A stretch of 57,226 nt of DNA from an uncultured bacterium (GCA_937920515.1 CALEUG010000040.1:1-57226), one strand, 5' to 3'; positions 1-8,491 are shown, numbered from the stretch's first letter. A program made the numbers and translations. Notes: a model not told the origin generated them from the sequence alone.

Positions 1-5
1 GTTCT

Positions 6-659
6 TCAGTCATTTGTTTTTCTGACAGTGGCCAGCTTTAAGAATTGGGAAGAAAAATTAAGGCCCTGAGCCCTGGCTGATGGCAGGTTGACGACTATCT
101 GATACTGGTTCTTCTGCCAGATAAAACCAAGAGCCGCTCCGTCTTCCAGGTATTCGGGGACAGCCGTCAGAGTGCCGACCTTGAGCTTTTCGCAGGTCTT
201 GATTATGGCCCGGAGCAGTCCGGGTTTTCGGGCCAGCTCCAGCGGGGTAAGGTAGAGCAGGCGCACTTTCAGTTCGCTTAGAGTTTTTTCCAGGGGTTGA
301 GCCGAGTCCAGGTCAACCGGTTGAAACGCCAGCCTGAAATTTATTGTGGCCAGGTCCTCAGGGGATAAGGATTTCTGAAGGTCCAGCCAGTCTTCCATGG
401 CCCACGATGAGACCCGGGAGGAGCTCTGGTAAAGGAGGCCCATTACCAGCGAGTCTTCGGAATCGCTTTTCAGGTTTCTTTCAAAGACCAGGATTTTTTT
501 CAGAAGTTCCAGCTCTCTGGCCGGGTTCAGGTAATATTTTTGCTGGCCTGAAGATTGGTAATCCGGCCAGGCTGGTGAGGGGTGGAGCGGGAGAATTAAC
601 ATAAAAATCAGGCTCAAGGACAATAAGGTTCTGACCTGCCTCAAACAGCCGCTTTTCAT
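6..659 (-). CDS. Exported protein of unknown function
   Basis: I do not recognise this 217-residue protein. The start was placed at 659 because a clear signal peptide follows it directly: basic residues, then a hydrophobic stretch (LSLSLIFMLILPL) and a cleavage-like region near PSPAWP at about residues 27-32. The longer frame back to 809 would add an unlikely proline- and arginine-rich leader. The mature part is mixed helix/strand with many Leu and Lys, with no cysteine motif and no catalytic signature I can name. No strong Shine-Dalgarno is visible, which leaves the start uncertain. It is transcribed away from mscL, so the two are divergent neighbours. Likely periplasmic or envelope-associated. 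Confidence 0.55.
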   Translation of the reverse strand: MKSGCLRQVRTLLSLSLIFMLILPLHPSPAWPDYQSSGQQKYYLNPARELELLKKILVFERNLKSDSEDSLVMGLLYQSSSRVSSWAMEDWLDLQKSLSPEDLATINFRLAFQPVDLDSAQPLEKTLSELKVRLLYLTPLELARKPGLLRAIIKTCEKLKVGTLTAVPEYLEDGAALGFIWQKNQYQIVVNLPSARAQGLNFSSQFLKLATVRKTND

Positions 660-814
660 GATGACCGGCTTCAAATTAACACTCTGAGGATGGGCTGTCA
701 AGGAATGGGTCAAAAGAGCAGGCCCGGACCGGGGAGAAACCCGTCTGACATGGCCCCGAAAGGGGAGGCCGGGCCCGGGGAAAACATCGGCTGCTTTTTC
801 TCGTTTCAATTTTA

Positions 815-820
815 TATAAT
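815..820 (+). promoter_or_regulatory. -10 box of the mscL promoter
   Basis: A consensus TATAAT lies 25 bases before the mscL start, and a strong Shine-Dalgarno (GAAAGGAGG) follows at about 831. The -35 region is poor (TGCTTT at 792-797 with a 17-base spacer), so this may be a weak or activator-assisted promoter. Confidence 0.45.
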
Positions 821-844
821 CTACATAACAGAAAGGAGGCCTTC

Positions 845-1231
845 ATGCTCAAAGGGTTCAAGGAATTCATCATGCGGGGTAATGTGGTTGACCTGGCCGT
901 GGCTGTTATCATCGGCGCCGCTTTCAGCCAGATTGTCAACTCCATGGTCGGCGATGTGCTCACCCCGTTAATCGGGGCCATTTTCGGGAAACCGGATTTT
1001 TCAGGGCTCTTTCTGGGTCCGGTGGCCCTGGGCAAATTCATCAATGCCGTGGTCAATTTCCTGATTGTGGCCGCGGTCATTTATTTTGCCATCGTGGTCC
1101 CGATGAAAAAGATTCAGGAATTACGGGATAAAAAGAAAGCTCAGGAAGCGGCGGCCGCTCCGGCTCCCGAACCCTCAGCCGAAGTTAAGTTGCTGTCAGA
1201 GATTCTGGAAACCCTGAAGAAGAAGGGCTGA
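845..1231 (+). CDS. mscL: Large-conductance mechanosensitive channel MscL
   Basis: Homopentameric inner-membrane channel that opens under membrane tension and releases solutes on osmotic downshock. The 128-residue length is normal for the family. The N-terminal amphipathic helix and first membrane span contain the hallmark FIMRGNVVDLAVAVIIG (residues 8-24). The second span is near residues 62-85 (FINAVVNFLIVAAVIYFAIV). An Ala/Pro-rich linker is followed by a charged C-terminal helix ending KLLSEILETLKKKG, the usual bundle. A near-consensus Shine-Dalgarno precedes the ATG. It stands alone, with no co-transcribed neighbour. Confidence 0.97.
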   Translation: MLKGFKEFIMRGNVVDLAVAVIIGAAFSQIVNSMVGDVLTPLIGAIFGKPDFSGLFLGPVALGKFINAVVNFLIVAAVIYFAIVVPMKKIQELRDKKKAQEAAAAPAPEPSAEVKLLSEILETLKKKG

Positions 1232-1724
1232 GGGGCGACCGAAGCCAGGGCTGTTCTGTCCGGCCATGGCCGGGCACTTGCCCTCCTTGCCCCACAGAGG
1301 GGGAGGCTTCTTTCACTGCGGCCGGGGCTGGCTTAAGGAAGAAGGATTCCGCCGACCCGGGAGACTCTGTTTAATTGTGGAAAGCATGAATTGCCTGTGC
1401 GGAAGAAAAGGCTTTATTTTAATGAGATAACAAGCCCTTATTCCTGAGCGGAAGGAGAGGACCTGAAGGCCGATGTTTGTTCTGTCAGGCTCACCTCCCT
1501 CTTGAGCGCTCCCGGGCTTTATTAATCTACCGACTGCTTGTGCACAGAAGATGTTTCTGCTGAGCTGGTTGCCAGCCGACAGGAATGGCCAGCCCGGCCG
1601 TGGAGCGGAGACAACCGGGAAAAACCCGGTCTCCGGGTTAAGGATCTGGAATAGCGGTCTAAGATTTTAGCGGGCGTTCTGCTATCATATATAAAAAATT
1701 TTGGTAAAGGTGGAGTCAGGAAAC
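1232..1724. other. Intergenic region with hairpins, no gene seen
   Basis: There is no convincing coding frame. A 14-base palindrome CCGGCCATGGCCGG lies at 1260-1273. A GC-rich stem (about 1282-1286 with 1302-1306) followed by CTTCTTTC may be a weak mscL terminator. A tight hairpin, AACCCGG (1623-1629) with CCGGGTT (1633-1639) and a TCT loop, is followed by five T residues when read on the minus strand, so it looks like a minus-strand terminator although no minus gene ends there. AT-rich sequence at 1684-1700 is the probable promoter of the next gene. Confidence 0.4.
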
Positions 1725-2519
1725 ATGAAAACATCTTATCGGAAGGCTCTGATAACCGGGGCTTCAGCCGGCCTTGGTGAAGAATTTGCCAGGCAGCTGG
1801 CTATGACCGGGACCAACCTGCTCCTGGTGGCCAGGAGGAAGGACCGGCTGGAGAAACTGGCCGCGGAATTGACTCAGAAGCACGGAGTTTCCGTCGAGAT
1901 ATTCCCGGCCGACCTGAGCCGGGATTATGATTTGAACTGCCTGGTCGAGAAAGTCAGGCAAACCGAAGACCTCGACCTTCTGGTCAACAATGCAGGCTTC
2001 GGGGGAAAAAGCAAGTTCTATAAAGACGAGACGGGCGAAGCCGAGCAGATGATCCGGGTCCACGTGCAGGCCCCTGCCGTACTGACCAGGGCTGCCCTGC
2101 CGGCCATGCTCAGGAGAGGTCGGGGTGCGGTTATAAACGTCTCCTCGGTGGCTGCCTTTAGCCCCTTCTCCGGGGCCATGTACAGTTCGACCAAGGCTTT
2201 CCTGGCCATGTTTTCGGTCAACCTCCAGAACGAACTGCTCGACAGGGGTATCAGGGTTCAGGCCCTCTGCCCGGGATTGACCCACACCGAGTTTCATGAG
2301 GTGGCCGGAATCAACAAGGAATCCATTCCCGGCCTGCTCTGGATGAAGGCCGACCGGGTGGTCAGGATTTCCCTGCGGGCCCTCGGCGGCCGCAGGGTGA
2401 TAGTTGTCCCCGGACTCAGGAACAGGCTGATCACTTTCCTGATGCGCTGTCCCTGGACTTTCAGTGTGGTGCAGTGGCTGGCCAGGCGGAGAAAGGTTAG
2501 AAAGATGGCCGGAATGTGA
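1725..2519 (+). CDS. Short-chain dehydrogenase/reductase (SDR)
   Basis: NAD(P)-dependent oxidoreductase of the classical SDR family. The Rossmann nucleotide-binding motif TGASAGLGEEFA sits at about residues 11-22, the NNAGF motif near 90, the catalytic Ser in NVSSVAAFSP, and the catalytic YSSTK (Y-x3-K) near residue 154. At 264 residues it is typical. A basic C-terminal tail (LARRRKVRKMAG) may associate with membranes, as in DltE/YqjQ-like SDRs. The start at 1725 was chosen over an in-frame TTG at 1701 because AAAGGTGGAG lies just upstream at Shine-Dalgarno distance. Substrate unknown; SDR context gives no clue here. Confidence 0.9.
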   Translation: MKTSYRKALITGASAGLGEEFARQLAMTGTNLLLVARRKDRLEKLAAELTQKHGVSVEIFPADLSRDYDLNCLVEKVRQTEDLDLLVNNAGFGGKSKFYKDETGEAEQMIRVHVQAPAVLTRAALPAMLRRGRGAVINVSSVAAFSPFSGAMYSSTKAFLAMFSVNLQNELLDRGIRVQALCPGLTHTEFHEVAGINKESIPGLLWMKADRVVRISLRALGGRRVIVVPGLRNRLITFLMRCPWTFSVVQWLARRRKVRKMAGM

Positions 2520-2895
2520 ACAGCCAAAATCAGAACTCGAGGCCCTGAATTGATAGCTAAAACCGGAGCCGATTAGTCCTGTTGGTGGTTCGAATAAAGA
2601 TAAAAGCGTTAGAAACTATTCTCAAAGTCTGCGCGGGTTACAGATGCGGCCAGCTGCCCGGGCGGCAAATACAGAAAGTCAGAGAAAAGGTTTATTGAGT
2701 TTCAGGAAATTAACTTTACCGGGGAACTGACAGAAGCTCTGGCCTGAATCCTGTAGAGAGTAGCCGGTCAAACCGAAGCTGCTTATTTGCTGCCATGCTT
2801 TCTGCTATTATTAAAGCGCCGGGGACGGGACTGGATACCAACCCTGTGTTGACCATCGTCTTCTCGTGATTCGAGCGGATTGCAATAGAGTCAGG
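2520..2895. other. Intergenic region, nothing recognised
   Basis: 376 bases without a supported gene, RNA or strong terminator. The GGTGGTTCGAAT sequence near 2583 resembles a tRNA T-loop but has no acceptor or anticodon partner. Confidence 0.35.
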
Positions 2896-4140
2896 ATGGA
2901 AATAGTAGAAATAAAAAAACCTGAAGAAAAGAGAAAAAAGGCCAGGGCGCTGCTTCTGTTTTCTGGCGGTCTGGACAGCATCCTGGCCGGAAAGCTGCTG
3001 GAAGAGCAGGATATTGAAATAGTGGCCCTGACTTTTCGCAGCCAGTTTTTCGGGGCAGGCCAAGCCATCCGGGCGGCCGGGGAACTGGGCTGGCCCCTGG
3101 TGGTGGTTGACATCAGCCGCGAACAAATAGAAATCGTGGAAAATCCCGGGTATGGCTACGGCCGGCAGCTCAATCCCTGCATCGACTGCCACGGGCAGAT
3201 GGTCCGGATGGCCGGACAGCTGCTCAAAAGATACCAGGCTGATTTTGTGGCCACCGGTGAGGTGGTGGGGGAGAGGCCGAAATCGCAGAATCGCCAGGCC
3301 CTGGCTCTGGTGGAAAAACTGGCGGGAATAAAGGGGCTGGTGCTCAGGCCGCTTTCGGCTAAGTTGCTGCCGGTAACCATCCCTGAAGAAAAGGGTCTGG
3401 TCGACCGGGAGAGGCTTCTTGATATTATCGGCCGTTCCAGAAAGAAGCAGCTGGAGCTGGCTGAAAAGTACCGGCTTAAAGAATATCCCGCGCCGGCCGG
3501 GGGTTGCCTTCTTACTGACCCTAACTTTGCCGCCCGGGCCAGGCAGCTGATGAAATGGCGGGGGAAGCTGTTGCCAGAAGATGTAGAATTGATAAAGACC
3601 GGCCGGGTATTTTTCGAACCCGACGGGCTGATAGTGGTGGGCCGGGATGAACAGGAGAATGAAAAAATAGCCGGGATAGCCGGCGAAACCGATATACTGG
3701 TAACGACGGCCGGAGTTAAGGGGCCGCTGGCTGCGGTCAGGCTGAAGGAGGCCAGCGCCCTTCGGGTGGATGGTCGAGTCGAAAGCGGGGGTGACCGGGG
3801 AACCGAAACTGCCGGGAGTGGTGAGGTTGGGTCAGAAAACCGGTCCGGAACGGGCCGGTCAACTCAACCGGGGCAGGCAGGAGAGGGCAGCGGGAGAGGA
3901 ACGGACCTGGCTCGATTGGTTCGCCAGATTCAGGACGGAACAACCGGGCTGCAAGAAGAATCCGGCCCGGAGATCCCTGGACCAGGGATTCTCAGCCGGG
4001 GAGCGGTGCGGGAAGCCTGTCTTCTGGTTATCAGATACAGCCGGGCCCGTGAGAAAGAGCGGGCTTCAGCTGCGGTCATCAATCAGGGAATGGTCTCCAG
4101 TCTTGATTTTGAACAGGCTGACTGGAAAAAATATCTTTGA
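2896..4140 (+). CDS. PP-loop ATPase with C-terminal NFACT-R-like domain, probable RNA thiolation enzyme
   Basis: The N-terminal half is an adenylating PP-loop ATPase of the ThiI/MnmA type: SGGLDSILA at about residues 23-31 is the PP-loop, and NPCIDCHGQM carries a CxxC pair typical of sulfur-transfer enzymes. PAPAGGCLL near residue 210 supplies another cysteine. The C-terminal part (FFEPDGLIVVGRDEQENEKI, then REACLLVIRYSRAREKE) resembles the NFACT-R/DUF814 RNA-associated domain, a fusion known from tRNA-thiolation-like proteins. Unusually, about 70 Gly/Ser/Thr/Glu-rich residues interrupt the NFACT-R part (about residues 295-365). The ATG at 2896 has a weak Shine-Dalgarno; GTG at 2866 is the alternative. 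The exact RNA target is unknown. Confidence 0.75.
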   Translation: MEIVEIKKPEEKRKKARALLLFSGGLDSILAGKLLEEQDIEIVALTFRSQFFGAGQAIRAAGELGWPLVVVDISREQIEIVENPGYGYGRQLNPCIDCHGQMVRMAGQLLKRYQADFVATGEVVGERPKSQNRQALALVEKLAGIKGLVLRPLSAKLLPVTIPEEKGLVDRERLLDIIGRSRKKQLELAEKYRLKEYPAPAGGCLLTDPNFAARARQLMKWRGKLLPEDVELIKTGRVFFEPDGLIVVGRDEQENEKIAGIAGETDILVTTAGVKGPLAAVRLKEASALRVDGRVESGGDRGTETAGSGEVGSENRSGTGRSTQPGQAGEGSGRGTDLARLVRQIQDGTTGLQEESGPEIPGPGILSRGAVREACLLVIRYSRAREKERASAAVINQGMVSSLDFEQADWKKYL

Positions 4141-4186
4141 TGCAGTTCATGTGCTCCCCAGGGCGAACGGAATCTTGAGGTAACAG

Positions 4187-4858
4187 TTATTTTCTCCCCT
4201 GCTTTTTGTCCGGCTTGTTTTTTTGCGGCTGGTCCTGGCGCGGGCCCTGGCCCTTTTCTTTGACAACGGTGTCATGGATATCGATAAAGCCGTGGCCCTT
4301 AGCCCTCATTTCCATTATTCTTTCAGGCGGAATCCGCTGATGGGTCGAAACGAATTTAAGGTTGACCAGGTCGACTATTTCGACGTCAGTTAACACCACC
4401 TGGCTCCAGACTTTTTGATGCCGGTGCTGGCGGTAATACCCGTAAGCCCGTCCGTAAGGAGGCCCTATCTTGGCCATGGTCACCGGCAGGAAGAAGATTT
4501 CCGGGCTCAGCTTGAAATGCAGGCTGATGGCCCACCAGCTCAGGCCCTGGAGGCGGAGGTTGATTATAACCGCAGGCTCGACCCGGGCTTCCCGGGCCAG
4601 GAAGAAGGCTACCGGCAGCTCGTCATCGGACAAACGGTACTGTTCACGAAACCGGATGACGGTTGCCTCGGGGACCTGGAAATAGCTGGAGATGGAAAGA
4701 TAGAAACTTTTGACCTTGCCGTCGGTCAGCGATAGTCCAAGGCTGACCTGCCGGGCCTGGAGCAGTTGAGCCCCGGCTGGAAGAAACAGGAACGAGAAAA
4801 GGGCAAGGAGAATACTTACGGCCAGATAGAATTTATTGGTTTTTGTCCGGACAGGCAT
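4187..4858 (-). CDS. Exported protein of unknown function
   Basis: Unrecognised 223-residue protein. The N-terminus is a good signal peptide (KFYLAVSILLALFSFLFL, then a cleavage-like AGAQ near residue 30). The mature domain has regular hydrophobic spacing with a PEATVIRFREQY segment and a Tyr-rich AYGYYRQHRH stretch near the middle. The last 25 residues are Lys/Gln-rich and probably disordered. A strong Shine-Dalgarno (GAGGGAGG read on the minus strand) precedes the ATG, so it is very likely expressed. It converges with the PP-loop gene, with 46 bases between their ends, and is divergent from pyrB. Confidence 0.7.
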   Translation of the reverse strand: MPVRTKTNKFYLAVSILLALFSFLFLPAGAQLLQARQVSLGLSLTDGKVKSFYLSISSYFQVPEATVIRFREQYRLSDDELPVAFFLAREARVEPAVIINLRLQGLSWWAISLHFKLSPEIFFLPVTMAKIGPPYGRAYGYYRQHRHQKVWSQVVLTDVEIVDLVNLKFVSTHQRIPPERIMEMRAKGHGFIDIHDTVVKEKGQGPRQDQPQKNKPDKKQGRK

Positions 4859-5099
4859 AATATCCTCCCTCAGTATTATACCCGTTATTCAGTCGTCGTT
4901 TACAGTAAATGCTTTAAGAAAATCTTTGCCATTCGTTGATAAGAAAGAGGCCGGGCCTTTAATCTGCCGATTTAAGCGGCGGAGAGGTTGCCTGTTGCCG
5001 GCAAAAATTTCAAGCCCGGGATGAGGTGTTCGAAATCGGGTCAGGTCCTGGCAGACCAGGCAGGCCCGGCCTCAGCTGATTGATAAAAGCAGGCCCGGG

Positions 5100-5128
5100 T
5101 TGACAGCCTGCGGGCAGATAAATATATT
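5100..5128 (+). promoter_or_regulatory. Sigma-70-type promoter of pyrB
   Basis: TTGACA at 5100-5105 and TATATT at 5123-5128 with a 17-base spacer, 43 bases before the pyrB start. The leader is too short for a classic pyrimidine attenuator, and none is visible. Confidence 0.75.
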
Positions 5129-5170
5129 AAAGAAAAATTCTAATCCCTGGAGAATAGAAAAGGAGTCAGC

Positions 5171-6151
5171 ATGCCCAGCAAACCAAAAAGCCCCTACCTG
5201 CCCTTTGGCGACCAGCAAACCGCGCCCTGGTACGGCAAGGACATTCTGTCGGTGAAGCAGTTCAACAGGGCTGACCTGGAATATATATTCAGCGTGGCCC
5301 ACGAGATGCGGGTGATGGTCGAGAGAATAGGAACTTTTGATTTGCTCAAGGGAAAAATCCTGGCCAACCTGTTCTACGAACCATCGACCAGGACTTTCGC
5401 CTCGTTCATGGCCGCCATGCAACGGCTGGGCGGGGCGGTTATCCCCATCAGCGAGGTGCGGTACTCGTCGGTGGCCAAGGGCGAAAGCCTGCCCGACACG
5501 GTCCGAACCCTGGCCGCCTACGCCGACGTCATCGTCATCAGGCATCCGGAAGTTGGCTCGGCGGCCCTGGCTGCCCAGTACGCCGGAAAGCCAGTAATTA
5601 ATGCCGGAGATGGAGTGGGCGAGCATCCGACCCAGGCCCTGCTGGACGTTTTTACCATCAGGGAAGAGCTGGGCCGGCTGGACGACCTGACCGTGACCAT
5701 GCTGGGCGACCTGAAGTACGGCCGGACCGTCCATTCACTGGCCAGGCTGCTGACCAGGTTCAAGAACGTCAAACTCAATTACGTTTCGCCCGAAGTGCTG
5801 CGAATGCCCCGGGATGTGATCGAAGAGGTGGAGGAAAAGGGCCTGCCGCAAAAAGAATACACCGTCCTGGACAAAGTGCTGCCCGAAACAGATGTCCTGT
5901 ATGTGACCAGGGTGCAGCGGGAAAGGTTCGACAACCTGGAAGAGTACGAAAAAGTCAAAGATGCCTACGTGATAAGTGGTAAAACTCTGGAAAAAGCTAA
6001 GGATAGAATGATAATCATGCACCCGCTGCCGAGAGTGAACGAGATAGCCATGGAAGTGGACAGAGACCCCCGGGCTGCCTATTTCCGGCAGATGGAGTAC
6101 GGGCTGTACGTCAGGATGGCTCTTCTGGCCATGGTCCTGGGCAAGGCCTGA
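5171..6151 (+). CDS. pyrB: Aspartate carbamoyltransferase catalytic subunit
   Basis: Transfers the carbamoyl group of carbamoyl phosphate to aspartate, the committed step of pyrimidine synthesis, in the cytosol. The carbamoyl-phosphate motif [12 protein letters not shown] lies at about residues 65-76, HPTQALLD near 156, and the HPLPRVNEI loop near 281. The C-terminal ending with D-x-D-P-R-A-x-YF-x-Q and VRMALL is typical of aspartate rather than ornithine transcarbamylases. Length (326) is normal, with STRT retained. Shine-Dalgarno AAAAGGAG precedes the ATG. No pyrI regulatory subunit is adjacent, and pyrE lies far away at 32.8 kb, so the pathway genes are scattered. Confidence 0.95.
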   Translation: MPSKPKSPYLPFGDQQTAPWYGKDILSVKQFNRADLEYIFSVAHEMRVMVERIGTFDLLKGKILANLFYEPSTRTFASFMAAMQRLGGAVIPISEVRYSSVAKGESLPDTVRTLAAYADVIVIRHPEVGSAALAAQYAGKPVINAGDGVGEHPTQALLDVFTIREELGRLDDLTVTMLGDLKYGRTVHSLARLLTRFKNVKLNYVSPEVLRMPRDVIEEVEEKGLPQKEYTVLDKVLPETDVLYVTRVQRERFDNLEEYEKVKDAYVISGKTLEKAKDRMIIMHPLPRVNEIAMEVDRDPRAAYFRQMEYGLYVRMALLAMVLGKA

Positions 6152-6408
6152 AGATGAGCGACCCCGTAATCTTTCAGCGATTTTTCTGGATCGGATAGAG
6201 ACAGAAGTGAATACCTTTTTTGAGGTTAATCTCTGATTTCATCTCAAGTTCAGCACGCTTTATCCGTTGCAGAACGACCGCATCACGTTTGGAGGCCAGG
6301 CCTTTTTCCTGAATTTAATGAAAAATTTACCCGATGGGCACAGGACCCCGCTTCCGGCTCAATCAAAGAAACAGGCGATAGAACGGGAGCAGGCGGGTGT
6401 TGCCACTT

Positions 6409-7530
6409 TTATTCCAGGTAGTAGGCGATGGAGCAGAAACTGACCCAGTGGCGCAGCGAAAAGGGGGCGGTGGTGCCCAGGCCGATTTTGGTCAGGGGCA
6501 GGACGCCCTCGCTGTAGGTGTCAGAGAACCTGATCAGCTGGCCGCGGACATTTCGACCGGTATTTCGTTTCATCACTTTCTCCACCGTCAGCAGCCCGAA
6601 AGGAATGGAGTACTTGCCGCACCAGTAGGAGCTTTTATAGTCCAGGTGGGTCTGGCCCCAGAGCTCCCCGGTCAGGCCGGACACCTTTTTCTCCGTGACC
6701 CTTCCGGTCAGGTAGCTATCTATTAAATGACGGTCGAAGGCCAGGGCCTTCTCGTGGGCTTCCTCCCCTTGGCCGAAGGCCAGGTTGTTGAAATCTTTCC
6801 CGTAATGGTTGCCGTCGGCCGAAATCAGGAAAAAGATATCACGCCCGGGCTGGAGTTTGTTTTCTTTCATGTAAGCGGCGATTTTTTGAGCCAGGTGTTC
6901 CGAGATTTCTTTCATCTTCTCCAGCGGCATCGGGGCCACCATGATGGGCGTGATTTTTATGTCCGGGTTGAAGTACTGGAGAAAAGGGACAAGGGCTTCA
7001 ATTGAATGCTCCAGCTCGTGGGCCCGGTTGTTAACCGTGAAGTATTCGGGTTTAAGGTGTTTTCTCAGGTATGACCTGAGCGGAGAAATTTCCAGTGGTT
7101 TCAGCAGGCCGGGCCAGAGTTCGTAATCATCCAGGATGAGCAAACTGTCCAGCCCCTTGATTTCGCTGCGGACGGTTCCGTGGGTCACGCCGAAAATAAC
7201 AGCTTCTCTGGCCCGGATAATATTGAAGAGAGGATAGTAGAGCCGCCCGGCATATAAATAATCGTCGTGCGGGGAAATGGCCGCCACCAGTCCCTCGGCC
7301 TTAAAGCTTTCTTTCTCCCGGGCAGCCAGGTAGTCAACCAGAATTTTCATGCTTTCAGGGTTCCAGCAGAAGCCGACATCATCCCGGATTGGGCGGATTT
7401 TTCGGGGCTGTTCCTGTGGCCTGTCCTGCAAGCCCGGAAGCAGGCCGCTGGCAAGGATTGTTGCTGCCAGGCTGAAGAACAGAATTGGTAGAGAGCCAAT
7501 CAGGGGGGCCCTGTTTCTGAAGCTTCTCAT
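6409..7530 (-). CDS. Exported Memo-family protein (AmmeMemoRadiSam system protein B-like)
   Basis: The family resembles class III extradiol dioxygenases and human MEMO1; the enzymatic role is unsettled. Family landmarks are AAISPHDDYLYAG near residue 85 (metal-binding His), FGVTHG near 113, HELEHSIEALVPFL near 167 and ISADGNHYG near 238. Unlike most Memo proteins it begins with an apparent signal peptide or membrane anchor (LIGSLPILFFSLAATILASG), placing it in the periplasm or on the membrane. GAGGAGGAAG precedes the ATG. The AMMECR1 and radical-SAM partners that often accompany this family are not adjacent. It converges with pyrB across 257 bases that hold nothing I recognise. Confidence 0.85.
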   Translation of the reverse strand: MRSFRNRAPLIGSLPILFFSLAATILASGLLPGLQDRPQEQPRKIRPIRDDVGFCWNPESMKILVDYLAAREKESFKAEGLVAAISPHDDYLYAGRLYYPLFNIIRAREAVIFGVTHGTVRSEIKGLDSLLILDDYELWPGLLKPLEISPLRSYLRKHLKPEYFTVNNRAHELEHSIEALVPFLQYFNPDIKITPIMVAPMPLEKMKEISEHLAQKIAAYMKENKLQPGRDIFFLISADGNHYGKDFNNLAFGQGEEAHEKALAFDRHLIDSYLTGRVTEKKVSGLTGELWGQTHLDYKSSYWCGKYSIPFGLLTVEKVMKRNTGRNVRGQLIRFSDTYSEGVLPLTKIGLGTTAPFSLRHWVSFCSIAYYLE

Positions 7531-7628
7531 CTTCCTCCTCCTCTGGCCTTTTGTTCCGCGGTTTATTCCAGCGCGGGAAAGGCTGAATCAGAGCCAGCAT
7601 AGAAATAGCATAAACTTTTCGGGTGCCT

Positions 7629-7792
7629 CTGGCAAACCGCTGACCCGATAAACTCAGAGCCCCGGATGATATAACCATGGAGACTTGCCGAACGTGGATA
7701 CATCACAACACCTGTCTCATACTTCTTATTCTAATTCTAATTGTTCTAATGTGTCACCAATGTATCCGGTCCGGCACAACGGCCGGGCGGGG
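7629..7792. repeat. Dispersed degenerate repeat, copy A
   Basis: This non-coding stretch aligns with 21630-21775. Shared anchors are CTGGCRAACCGCTGACC (7629 here), a GATGATAT-like block at +36 in both copies, AACACC...TCTCAT at +78 here against +79, GTGTCAC, and CCGGCACAAC at the end. A 23-base AT-rich spacer (TTCTAATTCTAATTG) here replaces a 12-base one in copy B. The near-constant spacing shows common ancestry. No coding frame covers it. Possibly the remnant of an insertion-sequence end or a MITE; nature unknown. Confidence 0.6.
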
Positions 7793-7960
7793 TGATGAGC
7801 GCCCGACCAGGGGCCGGTCGAGTTATGCCAGCTAAAAAGAAAAACGGAAATGGGTTCAGATTTCAGAAAATTTTCCCCCATAGCCACTTTCCCCCCTGTT
7901 ATTCTGCCTGAAAATTTTTTTAATTATTTTGCCAGAAAACAGGATTTTTGTTGATTTGTG

Positions 7961-7969
7961 TGCTATAAT
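7961..7969 (+). promoter_or_regulatory. Extended -10 promoter of the RRM protein gene
   Basis: TGCTATAAT is a TGn-extended -10 element with a consensus hexamer at 7964-7969. No good -35 box is present, as expected for extended -10 promoters. Transcription would begin near 7976 and give a leader of about 87 bases. Confidence 0.65.
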
Positions 7970-8014
7970 TCATTTGCTCGATTATAAAGGACGAGGGCAC
8001 GGGCCCTTATCGGT

Positions 8015-8065
8015 CATAACTCTCTCCTTTATAACGGAAAATTTTATTAAAGGAGAGATGTTATG
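8015..8065 (+). promoter_or_regulatory. 5'-UTR hairpin sequestering Shine-Dalgarno and AUG
   Basis: Bases 8015-8031 (CATAACTCTCTCCTTTA) pair with 8048-8065, leaving only T8059 bulged and a loop of 16 bases. The paired 3' arm contains the whole Shine-Dalgarno (AAAGGAGAG) and the ATG at 8063-8065. In the folded state the ribosome could not bind, so this is a strong candidate for an RNA thermometer, a cold-shock switch or an autoregulatory protein-binding site. Confidence 0.7.
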
Positions 8066-8371
8066 AACATCTACGTGGGAAATCTTTCAAGGGATCTGAC
8101 CGAAAGCGAACTGAAGGAAGCTTTTGAGGCTTTCGGAACGGTCAACAGCGCTTCCATCATCAAAGACCGCTACACCGGTGATTCCCGGGGCTTCGGCTTC
8201 GTGGAAATGCCCAATCCGGAAGAAGCCCAGGCTGCCATCAACAGCCTTAACGGCAAGAGCCTGAAGGGCCGCACCGCTACCGTCAACGAAGCCAGGCCGC
8301 GGACTGACAAGCCCCGCACCGGTTTCGGCGGTGGACGTGGCCGCGGACCGGCCGGTGGACGTCGCTATTAA
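8063..8371 (+). CDS. RRM-type RNA-binding protein with RGG-like tail
   Basis: Small 102-residue RNA-binding protein of the bacterial/cyanobacterial Rbp type. One RRM fills residues 1-78: RNP2 is IYVGNL (3-8) and RNP1 is RGFGFVEM (about 42-49). A Gly/Arg-rich tail (GFGGGRGRGPAGGRRY) follows. Such proteins bind single-stranded RNA and often act at low temperature or as RNA chaperones. The start is fixed by AAAGGAGAG eight bases upstream, which is itself buried in the leader hairpin at 8015-8065, suggesting temperature- or self-dependent translation. It is monocistronic with its own terminator. Confidence 0.95.
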   Translation: MNIYVGNLSRDLTESELKEAFEAFGTVNSASIIKDRYTGDSRGFGFVEMPNPEEAQAAINSLNGKSLKGRTATVNEARPRTDKPRTGFGGGRGRGPAGGRRY

Positions 8372-8412
8372 TCGAGTCTTTTTAAGATAAGTTAGTAGCT
8401 CAGCGCAACCAG

Positions 8413-8491
8413 AAGCCAGGCAGCGATCTGGAAGCCGGAATTCGGTGGTAAAACACCGGGAGCCGGTGAGAGTAAGTTGCCTGGCTTTTTT
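8413..8491 (+). terminator. Intrinsic terminator with large structured loop
   Basis: AAGCCAGGCA (8413-8422) pairs perfectly with TGCCTGGCTT (8478-8487), followed by a T run to 8491 and a further TTTTT. The 55-base interior contains a second stem, CGGTG (8443-8447) with CACCG (8454-8458). The structure is larger than a minimal terminator and might be a stable 3'-UTR RNA. Confidence 0.65.

Noticed and set aside
1522..1734. 70-codon minus-strand frame upstream of the SDR gene
   Set aside because: Overlaps the SDR start and a hairpin, and shows no signal or domain.
3770..4183. 137-codon frame overlapping the NFACT-R insertion
   Set aside because: Same strand, other frame, low-complexity; the PP-loop protein resumes recognisable NFACT-R sequence after the insertion.
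8413..8487. Cobalamin-riboswitch-like look of GCCAGG and CGGTG elements
   Set aside because: The B12 box and the core order are missing, and it follows a gene instead of preceding one.
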